Shown here: in pieces, positions 24,901 to 34,536 of the stretch
Layout: each line of letters starts with the position of its first letter
Numbering within the stretch: position 1 is the stretch's first letter
Source: Gonapodya prolifera JEL478
Taxonomy: Eukaryota > Monoblepharomycota > Monoblepharidomycetes > Monoblepharidales > Gonapodyaceae
Direction of reading: 5' to 3'
Assembly (NCBI GenBank): GCA_001574975.1
Contig: KQ965806.1
Coordinates: 79,590-143,589 of the forward strand
Length of the DNA stretch: 64,000 nt
The notes under the pieces: model-generated
Database searches by the model: none
The model's input: the letters and a program-made list of their open reading frames with translations, nothing else
What the model was told of the DNA's origin: nothing
Position numbers and translations under genes: made by a program

Positions 24901-25480
24901 TTAGGGTTAGATACAAGGTTCTTTGTTGGTTTACATAGGCTCCACACGACGCGACTGAGGGACCGACCATACGTCGGATAAGAAGGTGATGCCTGCAGCA
25001 ACAATGTCATGAACGGAGCAGCAACAGCGTTGCAGAGGTGCTGGGAAAAAGAGGGCGGAGAAGTTTTTAAATTGCATACATATAAATGGACTTGCAACGT
25101 TTGCTGATAGTCAAACTGTATTTTGAATCAGAACGGTTGTGGCATAAGCCACAACTCATGGACATTGGCTTCACATGGAACAGTGACAACCTGATGTTGT
25201 CTACATTCCAGTAACATCATGAAATATCCATGTTGACAAAAGACAAAAAGTTTGAAGTTGCAAAGCTCTTTGTAAATGAGGACAAGTGAGACGAGTGCTG
25301 TTCCACAGCTTGAGTCTGTATGAAGGTCATCACAGTGGTTTAATTGTGTGGAGTGATTCTGTTAATGTCAAGCTAAATAGTGAAATATGCTATAATTTTT
25401 TCAAAGGTACTTTGTTCATGCAAGCAATTGGCTTCAAATACCAAGCCAGTCTTGTGTGTTGGAGGTATGGGTTCCACACA
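24900..25480 (+). pseudogene. Decayed copy of the ZCCHC9 3' end plus flank
   Basis: From about 24950 the plus strand follows the last codons of ZCCHC9: GACTGAGGGAC, CGGATAAGAAGGTG, GCAGCAACA and GGTGCTGGGAAAAAGAG, then GAAGTTTTTAA where the gene has GAAGTTTTGA. The match then continues into the non-coding flank (ATGGACTTGCAACGTTTG, CTGATGTTGTCTA, AAAGTTTGAAGTTG, GTTAATGTCAAG). Because coding and flanking DNA are both present, this arose by DNA-level duplication, not from an mRNA. Several CpG positions of the source are TpG or CpA here. Confidence 0.65.
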
Positions 25481-25819
25481 ATGTACCTGTATTGAAAGAT
25501 CTTTTCCAAGAGCTGATGAAGTCTGAGAATGTCCCTCAACTGATGGAAATAAAAATATTCTTCAGAGAATGCAGCAGAATATAACCCCAATAAGTGACGG
25601 CCAGTGACTTATCATCATCCAACTTGGAATGATGTCATCAACAGAAATTTCAGGCTTCCACCCTCCTCATATCACTGTTACAGGGGTATTGCTGTGTTCA
25701 TCTTGCCACATCAAATCAGCTCATATATTAGCAGCCTCTGCTGTCACAAGATCTTTCCAAATGGAATCAACCAGCAATTCACATACTCAAGCTATATCTA
25801 TTACTCAGAATCGCTTGAN

Positions 25820-25861
25820 NNNNNNNNNNNNNNNNNNNNNNNNNNNNNNNNNNNNNNNNNN
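25820..25861. other. Assembly gap (run of N)
   Basis: Forty-two undetermined bases inside the repeat-rich, CpG-poor stretch. True length is unknown. Repeat-induced assembly breakage is the likely cause. Confidence 0.95.
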
Positions 25862-26150
25862 ATTCATAAATCTGCACCCCAACCTATCCTTCCTTCTTAC
25901 TGTTCCAACAGCAACTTTAAATTTTCATGATGCTATTGCTATGTTCAAATGGATCTTCAGACTGTATTAGTAACCTTGAGGAGATGGTACCACTTTGCAC
26001 TCTCAGGTCTAGGAACTTGAGAGCTAGGACCAAGAACTCTGCTAGGCACTTGCAGCTGTTTCTAGATTGGGACACTGTAATACTTTCTGTGTGGCTAAAG
26101 CTGACTGATGGGAGGAAGAAGGAAGGGGAGGGTAAAGGAGGGGAGCACAA

Positions 26151-26390
26151 TGTCACACTGACATCCACTAATGTGGAGTATATAGTGTAGTATGAGTGTT
26201 GAGTATTAGCTGCTGCGCCACTACTATGGCCGCGGGCTTAGATGTGCACACCTGCAGGACGTGCCCTAAGTGTCACACTGACATCCACTAACATGGAGTA
26301 TGTAGTGTAGTATGAGTGTTGGGTATTAGCTGCTGTGCCACTACTGTGGCCGCGGGTTTAGATGTGCACACCTGCAGGACGTGCCCTATG
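26151..26390. repeat. Two-copy tandem repeat, 120-base unit
   Basis: TGTCACACTGACATCCACTA begins at 26151 and again at 26271. The units share ATGTGGAGTAT/CATGGAGTAT, TAGTGTAGTATGAGTGTTG, the GCTGCTG-C-CCACTACT block and CACACCTGCAGGACGTGCCC. Differences are nearly all transitions, several at CpG-type positions (GCGCC against GTGCC, GGGCTT against GGGTTT). Confidence 0.8.
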
Positions 26391-26640
26391 TTTGGCATCA
26401 CGTTCCTGCAGGTGAGTTCTATGCACATTATGTCTTGCTATGTACATCTGATCATATGTACACGTTCCTGCAGTTTACAGGCTCGTGCAGCTCACCAAGG
26501 TTGTGTAGCACTAAGTTTGGCATCACATTCCTGCAGGTGAGTTCCATGCACATTACGTCTTGCTATGTACATCTGATCATACTTCCATGTTCCTGCATAT
26601 TACAGGCTTGTGCAGCTCACCTAGGTTGTGTAGCACCTAA
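26391..26640. repeat. Two-copy tandem repeat, 125-base unit
   Basis: TTTGGCATCACGTTCCTGCA begins at 26391 and TTTGGCATCACATTCCTGCA at 26516. Both continue GGTGAGTTC-ATGCACATTA, GTCTTGCTATGTACATCTGA and a shared GCTCACC-AGGTTGTGTAGCA. The array starts exactly where the preceding 120-base pair ends. Short CCTGCAGG-like motifs occur in both arrays. Confidence 0.8.
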
Positions 26641-27754
26641 TGCAGATAACAGTTCCAAAGCCAAGGACAATAAAGAATGGTTGACAACTGACAAAAATAT
26701 AAGATACTGTCAGAAAGTGGAGCAGTACATGCAATTGCAATTCAGCCAGGAACATTCTTCAATTGAATTGGAACTATGGGCACCTTAATTAGTTGTTCCA
26801 CCAGTTTTATTTTGTGAACTACAACTGCCTGTGACAGGAAGACACTAATGAACAACCTCAGTGTTGTGTGGTAGCTCCTTAACACCAATTCACACTACTG
26901 AACAACATACCACAGTTAGTTCATCATTTGTCAAGTCCAATAACCGGGAGCACAAATCTCCAGTGCGGAATTTGACTGTGCTACCACTGATATTACAAAG
27001 CAATTGCTTTCAATGTATCCTCTTCAGCAAAAGACCACACACAGCACACAGTGCAACAAAATTCACAGAGATTAAAACTTGATCTTGGCAGAAATGTTTT
27101 GCATTTGCTGCTTTCCATTGAGGAAAGTAATCTGCAATGTCCTTGCAAGATCAAAAACAAAATAAGGGATTTTTTGACACAGACTGTCTCTACTGGCTTG
27201 CTCTAGTGTTTTGAGTGCCCTGCCTTGAATGTACTGTGGACATCAATAAACTACAAACCACAGGCAAGCTCAAATGACTCCATTTGGTCTTGTGAATGAC
27301 AGCCCATTCTGGGACAATGCAAAAACACTTTTGTTTTGTGACTGAAGACTGAAACCCAGAGGCCAGAATGTGGCTCCTGTCTTTCCAGCCAATGGATCTC
27401 ATGGACCAAGTCCCTGGAATTCATAGATCCCAGATCACTTTCCCCCATTACAAAATGTTTGAGAAATTCTGAGAGATGATTGCGGAATCACCTGCTAATT
27501 GCCAATCTGATACAGCAAGTCTTGTTATCCCACAAGTATGTTTTCAGTAGCTTGAGCCATGTGCTGCACTATGAAAGTCTTCTGCCCTCCCAACATCACC
27601 CCAGAACAGCAACTTCCTCTCACTCCCTGCCCACAACCCAATGGCCAACATATGGTGCCACGCATGCCAATCAGCAGTGCTAGGCACACGGTCTGGGAGA
27701 GAGGGCAAGAGGGCAACCTGCCACGGTCTTGCCCCTTGTGCATGCACCTCCCCT
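26641..27754. other. CpG-depleted, gene-free stretch
   Basis: I see no gene. Between about 26860 and 27540 I count only about three CpG dinucleotides. A diverged, inverted relative of repeat motif B (CCTTGCAAGATCAAAAACAA) lies near 27140. I interpret the stretch as old repeat DNA that lost CpG through methylation and deamination. Confidence 0.5.
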
Positions 27755-28140
27755 GTGGTATTGCAGGAACATGCAGCATTTGGTCAAGGATTGCCCTGAG
27801 AAGGGCGGGAAGGGGGGGGTAAAGAGGGATGAGTAGAGGGAGGATGTGGTGGGTGGGCAGGGTAAGGCGCATGGAGTGGGAAGATGTGTGGAGGTGGGAT
27901 GGAGGGGTAGAAAGTTGGATTGGAAACAACAGTGGCACCGCATGCAGCAACAGCACAGGCTGGGCAGGGGGGGCAACAACAATGGAGGTACTGGTGCAAA
28001 TAAGAAGGCGGTGAAGTTTGAAATGGTGCGCATGGAAATAGAAGTGTATTTTTATTGGTTGCTGAAATCAAAATTTATTTTGAACCAGAATGACTTCATT
28101 GGGCTTATAGGCTGTGCGTTCACTTGATGAACTTGTGCAG
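27755..28140 (+). pseudogene. Second decayed copy of the ZCCHC9 3' end plus flank
   Basis: The plus strand reads TGCAGGAACATGCAGCATTT and then GGTCAAGGATTGCCCTGAGA, where ZCCHC9 has TGCGGGAACGTGCGGCATTT and GGCAAAGGATTGTCCTGAAA. Three CpG sites in the gene are CpA here. The copy continues through GAGGGAGGATGTGGTGGG, an interrupted glycine-rich region (GCAACAGCACAGGCTGGGCA) and ends AAGAAGGCGGTGAAGTTTGA, the equivalent of KKVVKF-stop, at about 28022. Homology runs on into the flank (GTTGCTGAAATCAAAATTTA, TATTTTGAACCAGAA) to about 28140. There are internal stops and no start. Only the last zinc knuckle and the tail are represented. Confidence 0.75.
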
Positions 28141-28910
28141 TACTGCAAGTGCGGCAAATGAGCACAGCAGGTGATGTGCCGTGTCATTGTGTTTGTTTCT
28201 TTGCACTCAGACACAATTCTGATTCACACTTTTGGAGTCATCTTGTTCTCCTAGCCCCCAGCTCTCGAGTTCAAGGACATGCAACTGTAGTATTGCAGAT
28301 GTCCTTACATAAGAATCTTTACGTTTGAGAATTAGAGTTCGGAGATGGTCCCTGGAGTGGAGTAGTGGAAAAGGTAACATGTCGTGGTATAGTCACGACT
28401 GCACGTGAGGGTAAAAAATGAAACAAGATTCAGGACTGATCACACGGGTGACCGTGTTGTGCACGAGAGTATTTCTGCGTGGCGCCGAATTCGCAGGACG
28501 TCGGTGACTCGCGTTTTCGATTCCGCGGGAACAGGGAAAAGAGACTGAACGCCCTTGATTTTAGGACGCTTGCTCCTTTTTCTTTTTCCTTGTCTCGCCA
28601 GGGCAAACCCGCGATTCGGTGGAGCGTGGCCCCTGCAGTGCCCCTGCATCGCTCGATCACCTTTCGACCCCCAGCTCGTCACGTCGGTGCATCCGTTGCG
28701 TCTCCAAATCCTGACATTTGCCTTCTTTACCCATGTGCCTCGCATCGTCACGCCATGTGGCGCACCGGTCCCACCCTGACAAATCAGGACACTGGGGTCG
28801 GCTGAGGGTCCGGAATCTGCCGGAGGCTTGGAAGCACAAAAAGACCGAATCCGGGAAATCGACACTCGCACTCTCCGCCACTCCGCNTCGCACCCGCACC
28901 ACTTACTGCC
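28141..28910. other. Intergenic stretch, promoter side of the next gene
   Basis: No gene recognised. CpG density rises again from about 28440. One ambiguous base lies at 28887, 24 bases before the start codon of the next gene. Confidence 0.4.
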
Positions 28911-31455
28911 ATGCCCATCGCGTCGCTCCTCGCAGCCGCTCTCGTGGCGTCCGCGTCAACGGTTGTCCTCGCGCAGGCACCGACGGCCAACCTGCAGTCG
29001 TGTGTCCCCGCCGGAGCATACAACGCCGCGTACGACTACTTCCCGAACAAGGCGCAGAGTGAGTTCGAGTCTCGGATTGTGCGGTTTGTGCAGGGGGTGG
29101 AAGAGGGGGAGTGGAGAGAGTGTCGGTGGTCGCCGTGTCACCTGCCAAGGAAAGGGTAACCGTGTCTCGGAACGAAGAGTCACTACCACGTCTACACCCA
29201 ACGGTCTCTTGTCATGTGCAATCGCCTCGGATTCGTCCGTTTTGTGTTTTTTCTTTTCCCCTCGGAACCCATGACCAAGGAAAGGGCAAACCATACTCGT
29301 CGGAAGGAGGAAGGAAGAACAAGACAGAATCGTCGCATTGGACTCATACCATCTCTTGCCATGTGAATCGCCTTGAATTCGTCGCTTTTGTCTTTTTACC
29401 CTTTCCCTCGGAATTCAAACCTCTGACTTACCACCCACCCTCCACTTCCCCCTCTTTCCCCCCCTCCCTCCCCCTCCCCTCCGCTCCCCACAGATCTCTC
29501 CTCATCCGGCTTCACAGTCGCATACTACCCCAACTACAAAGTCGTCACAAACATCATCGCGAACACCACGACCGTCCTGTACCAATGCGGGACGCCCGCA
29601 CCCGCGAATGGGTCGATTCCGGCGGGTGCCAAAGTTGTGGCGGTGCCGGTTGTGAATGCGACGTTGAGTGATGTGACGAGTTTGACGTTTATTGAGGTGG
29701 GTTGAAGCGAGCAACGGCGGCTGGCGAGCACAGCGAGCTGATCGAGGAGTCCGCCGGAGCCGAGTGATCCGCGAAGCGACATCGGGGCCTAAGCGCCGCT
29801 AGGTGCTGACCGAGGAGTCCGCCCGGAGGCGAATGATCTGCGAAGATGAATACCCTTGGGGAACGCATATTTTCCGACGGAGACGAATGATCTGCGCGAA
29901 AAGCCAATACAGAGTGTTTGGCTCTTTTTCTTTCACCTGCCCCTTTTTCCAATGGTCCATCTGATGGTCGTTTGTCCTCCTTTCCTTACCACTCCCCAGC
30001 TCCTCGGCAAACGCACCACCCTGTCCTACATCGACGGCGTAGACTTCATTGTTTCGCCCTGCATCCAGCAACTCAACGCGACGGGTGCCGTGGATGAACT
30101 CGAGAGCGCGAACCAAACGCTGCAGGACGCGCAGTTTTTGAGCACGAGTGTGGTGTTTGGGAGTCCGTTTGGGGCAGCGCCGGAGCCCAATTTCATTAGG
30201 TGGGTGGTGGTCCGAGGCCTAAGCGCGATAGCGCTGGCCGAGGCTGTTTGGGGGTTGGGGGAAGGGGGCCGGGGACCGAGGCCTAATCGCGAAGCGGGTG
30301 GCGAATGATTCAGTGCATAGTGCCAATCTCTGATATCATTTGGTGTGAATGAGTGAGGGAGTGCTTACGAAGGATCGTCCGACGTTACCCTTCTCTTCAC
30401 CTTCTCACCCTTTCCTTTTTTTCCCCTCTCCCCCAACCTCCCAGCTTCTCCGCCACATCCGCACCCTCACCCCTCCTCCGCTCCTCCTGGATAAACTTCA
30501 TCTCGCTCTTTTACAACGCCGAATCCGACGCCGCCACCGTCCTCAACTCCATCAACGCGTCCTACACCTGCGTCTCGGGAGCAGCCAAGAACGCGTCGAC
30601 GGCTGTAGCTACCCCTCCTACCCTCGCCTGGGCTCAATACAACGCTCCTAGCCAATACAACAACAACACCGCGTCGTGGCAGGTGAGCACAGCACGGGTT
30701 TGGGTTTGTTGTGGTGGAACGGTGGTTGACGATTTGCTTTGGTGGCAGTTCAACAACGCGTCGTACAAGCTTGCGTACACCCGCGACGCTGGGCTTACCC
30801 CGCTGAACTCGGCCGCAAAGTTCACTTCGGCTGCTGACTTCCAGGTACGTTTTCCCTTCCCTCTTCCCTCCCTTCACGACCCCTTAACCTGCTCCCAACC
30901 TCCCCCACCCCTCCACCCTCCACCCACCAGGCCGCCCTCGCCTCTGTCGATTACCTCATCGACGAAACCTTCCTGGGCACTACTACCTGGGCCACATTCC
31001 TCTCCAAATACAACCTCACCGCCGACTCGTCCCTCAAATTCATCAAGAACAAGCAAGTCTACCGCACAGATCTCCTCCAGAACTCCGGGGAGTGGACCTC
31101 GTGGTTCGAGGCCGCCGTACCCCTCTCGCATGTCGTGCTGAGCGATATTGTCAATATCGCGTATGGGTCGACGGTGTTCCCGAGCAGTGGATACAGCAAC
31201 GTGTTCCTCCGCAACATTGCACAAAACGTGACCGCATTCTCCACCGCCGCCCAGTGCACTAACGCCTCAGCGCCTCTTCCGATTGGGGGACCCGCAAAGT
31301 GCCCCGCGGTTCTCGCGAGCGCGACCCCCGCTGCTACGGGAACCAACGGTACCACTTCCAGCCCGGCCGCTAAGCCCGGGTTCGCTACCAAGGCCGTGGT
31401 CGGACCCGCGTCGGTTGCCGCCGCGGTCGTTGCTGCGCTTTTCGTTCTCGCTTAA
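28911..31455 (+). CDS. Secreted, probably GPI-anchored periplasmic-binding-protein-like protein
   Basis: Six exons (28911-29058, 29494-29696, 30000-30199, 30445-30682, 30749-30844, 30931-31455) give 469 residues with consistent phases. A clear signal peptide (LLAAALVASASTVVLA then QAPT) is followed by AYYPNYKVVTNIIANTTTV and LLGKRTTLSYIDGVDFI, the order seen in helical-backbone (TroA/FhuD-like) ligand-binding proteins, in which a conserved loop precedes a (L/F)(L)G-x-R segment. Many N-glycosylation sequons occur (NTT, NAT, NQT, NAS, NNT, NVT). The end is a serine/threonine/alanine-rich spacer and a hydrophobic tail (VGPASVAAAVVAALFVLA), typical of a GPI signal. I infer a cell-surface binding protein, perhaps for a metal chelate, but the ligand is not shown by the sequence. 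It converges with the spherulin-like gene. Confidence 0.7.
29146..29404. repeat. Intronic tandem duplication, unit about 130 bases
   Basis: Within intron 1 of the surface-protein gene, CCAAGGAAAGGG-AA starts at 29146 and again at 29275. Each unit later contains TCTCTTG-CATGTG-AATCGCCT, ATTCGTC-TTTTGT and CCCTCGGAA. The duplication more than doubles the intron length compared with the other introns of the gene. Confidence 0.75.
29710..30310. repeat. GC-rich hairpin-forming repeats in introns 2 and 3
   Basis: Intron 2 holds three variants of GAGGAGTCCGCC-GGAG followed by CGA-TGATC-GCG (29743-29790, 29813-29845, 29876-29900), separated by GGGGCCTAAGCGCCGCTAGG. Intron 3 holds GAGGCCTAAGCGCGATAGCG with CTGGCC (about 30213-30240), a near-perfect stem (GGCC..AGCGC / GCGCT.GGCC), then GAGGCCTAATCGCGAAGCGG. 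The shared core marks one short repeat family present in two introns of the same gene. Confidence 0.65.
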
Positions 31456-32158
31456 GTGGAGTAATTTGGGAGAGAAGGAAGGAAAGAGGGAAAGGACTAT
31501 GGACATGGTATCAAACACGTCAGGAAAGTCTAATGGTTTTAATTGTTGGCGCGTCACGTAACTCACGGGATGGTTGGTGATAAGTGGTACTAGGAGAAGA
31601 AAAGGACTAATAGGAGTAAATACATAATCTTACCACCGAAATTGGCTCCCATTTGTGCCATTCGTGCTCTCCAACGAAAGTCGGTTGTCCATGTGACTTT
31701 GTGAAAACTAAATGACTTGGCCGGCGATGCGTTGTTCGACCGCCTTTGTCAACCAAAGTCCTTGCCGAAGAGCAAAGTGGAAGTGGAGAGATGCACTACG
31801 TTATAACAACAAAAAAGTCCTCGCTGAAGCGCAAAGTTCAGACATGCACTACGTATTCAAGACCAAACAAACGTTGCGTACAAATGCGAGGTTTATGTTC
31901 TATATACAGTAAGGGGACGCCCCGACCCTCGTCTGGGCCCCGATGTAGTCCAACCGAATATTCATAGTCCTACGAAGCAAAATGCCAAAGCCAAATGCAA
32001 GAGTGCCGACAGGGGTGGCGCAATTCAAGTGTTCACGCCGGCCGCATGGTCGTCGAGACAAACGTCTTGCATACGCCGGGGCTGCATCCGCCCCTGTGAG
32101 GTGTCCAACGCCGTGTTAGTGAACTCGGACCGACGAGGGGGACGCAGTCGAGGGTAGC
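31456..32158. other. Convergent 3' intergenic region
   Basis: The flanking genes end at 31455 (+) and 32159 (-), so this interval holds two 3' untranslated regions. Two partly similar segments (CAAAGTCCTTGCCGAAGAGC at about 31751 and AAAAGTCCTCGCTGAAGCGC at about 31813) suggest a small local duplication. I see no coding sequence. Confidence 0.5.
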
Positions 32159-34089
32159 TTACAGTTCGTTGTCCCAGTAACTGGGAAGACTGTAGTATGC
32201 GTTGTCGGTGATGTACCACCAGCCCAGGCGGTAGGTGGAGAGGATCTTGGAAAGATAGGGGGTGCGGGGTTATAGGGTTATTGGCACCAGAACATAAGTG
32301 TGTTCGATTTTTCAAACTCACGGTGGCAGCGTTCTTGGCGTTATCCTCCGTGTTGGTTCCCGCTATTTGTCCGGTGGAGTGCACGAAGCCGCACGTTTGG
32401 GAGCCTGTCGGTTGATTTTGTTTGCAATGTCGTCAACACTGGGTGGCAACTTGAAACAGGTAATTCGCGTCCAGGTACTTACGGTTTGCGACGGTGGGAG
32501 CAAGTCCGTTCGTTCCCAGGAACCGGTCGTAGTAGGAGCCGTTGACGACGAGACTGGAGACTGTGTCGGTTATATTCTGACTGGCAGTGACAACAAAAGG
32601 AATCCAAAAGCTCACCCTTCGTAGGCGCTTTGAGGATGGGAGCGAATGGGAGGGCGCGAACCGTGGTGTGAGCTCTCGGCGGAGAATGGGATTAAGATGA
32701 TGGACTCACTTTTCGACAACTCCGACAAGATCGAATCCGTTGGTGTTTGTGTCGTTGCGGAACCAGGTCTCGATTCCATCGCCCAGGAAACCGGGGTTGA
32801 CTTTGCACATGGTCGGGTACGTTACGAGTGCAACAATGACGTTTCGCGTGAGGGTGCTCACCGGCCAAGAAATCACCCATGGTCGACGGCATTAACGGCC
32901 GGATTTTGCCAAAGAAGCGGTCGTAGTCTTGAGGGAACCCTCCGAACGCCCACGCCTAGTGAAACATGCATCGCTGAGTCCGTATTCGTTTGTTCAAGTC
33001 CCACGCCACCTTCGATCTCACCTGATCGATATAGATTCCATCAAGAGGACCGTACGTAGTGCAGTTGTACGTCCCCCACTGTTGCATCATGAGCTGGATG
33101 GACGGGTACACCGTGGGACCGTTGTCGAAAGTGCATTGCCACGTTCCCGTTCCGTTCAGGATCACGTATTCGAAGCCCCAGCAGGCAGGGGTGTACCTTG
33201 ATAGGTGGGAAGGGGAAGGGGAAGGGTGAGGCGAAGGGTTCCGTGGTGACCATGTCGTGGTGAGGCTCACCCGAGTACTTTCACGCGGTCTTTGTAGGGA
33301 GCCAATCCGTTCAGAAGCTGTGTTTCAAAAATTTAAGTGGGAGCTCGAGTGGGGAATGATGGGGGAGAACATACCATGGCCGCTCCTGGGTGTCTGGTTG
33401 TGAGTGCTGCGGCACACGCTGTCCCCAATGGACCGGGTCCGTTCTCGAAGTTGAGACTGTACGGTACGAATGTGGGCCATTCAGCACGTTCGGGCGCGGA
33501 TCGACACGGGGGGTTCTTACACGATCAGAAACTTGGTTCGGGTTGCGTTGGTGTTGACCACCATCCCCAAAAGGGAGTCCAGAAACTCTCCATTCTGCTC
33601 CGACGCATCCAGCGCATACAGCAGATTGTTGCTAAACACCGGCACGATGAACCCGTTCTGGGGTAGAGTCTTCCAAGCATTCGCAGGGTTGGATGGGGGA
33701 GCCGTCACAGGCGCGGGACTAACCCGGTTCGCCGTCTCGGGGTTGTTCTGGTCGGTGGTGGAAGCTACAGAGCTAGCGACGACGTTTGCAGACGTCGGCG
33801 CCGCAAAGCGGCTTTAGAACGGCAAGCTCAGACTGGGGCCTCTCTCCTTTGTGCCGAGTACGTACCTCTTTCCAAGCAGGAAGATGGACGGGATGCCGAT
33901 AATTGCAGCGGTAAAGAACACGAACATGATGATTAGGAAAACGAGCGAGCGTCCGCGCGGGCGTTGCGAGAGTTGGGAGAGCAGACTGGTTTTGACTTTT
34001 GTGTCGAAGGGGTCGCCGCCCGACATCTCGCGCTTCAGGACCATCGCTATGTTGCCGCCCGAGTAGGATTTCTTGTGATGGGTCGCCAT
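32159..34089 (-). CDS. Type II membrane protein with spherulin-4-like domain
   Basis: The start at 34089 gives a basic cytoplasmic tail (RPRGR) and one membrane segment (SLVFLIIMFVFFTAAIIGIP, about residues 48-68). Later exons encode NGFIVPVFSNNLLYALDASE, YSLNFENGPGPLGTACA, VKVLGYTPACWGFEYVILN, the strand TYGPLDGIYIDQV, YPTMCKVNPGFLGDGIETWF and the end LGWWYITDNAYYSLPSYWDN, stopping at 32159-32161. The series (GY..., DGI-x-x-D-x-V, NPG, VYITD..Y.SLPSYW) matches the spherulation-specific family 4, a barrel fold related to polysaccharide-acting glycoside hydrolases. Members are usually secreted; here the domain is anchored by an N-terminal helix. A threonine/proline-rich stalk and several sequons lie between them. 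Enzyme activity is unproven for the family. Confidence 0.75.
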
Positions 34090-34536
34090 TGCGCTGGGAT
34101 GGGCGACGTCGGTGTGGAAATTTTGGGTGCCAAAGGAGGCGGCGCCACACTAGATTGTCAAACTTTATATAAATAACTACACTTCAACTAGAAATGTGAT
34201 CGGACATATAAATATCCGATAAATGCTTCGGATATACATCATTTTTTTCTTCTTTTGGGTGCAGAGACATGTCCTGTTTCGATCATTGAAGCAACAAACG
34301 AATTTTCGAGCGACAGCCTTTGTCTCGATGATGTCAGGGGCTTGACAACCCAGACGAAAACTCAAACTAAGCTCGCGACGAAAAAACCAAATATTATGTA
34401 ACAACGCAGAAGAACATCAGAAAGGGTATAAAAATAGTACGTCTCACACTAGAAGTGCCAACACCAACACCGACGACACCGCAATCTGGCACCCTTTGTT
34501 GTATGCACCGTACAGCCCCACGGACGTAAACACGCC

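Noticed and set aside
26151-26640. CRISPR-like array
   Set aside because: There are only two copies of each unit, units are adjacent without spacers, and the host is a eukaryote.
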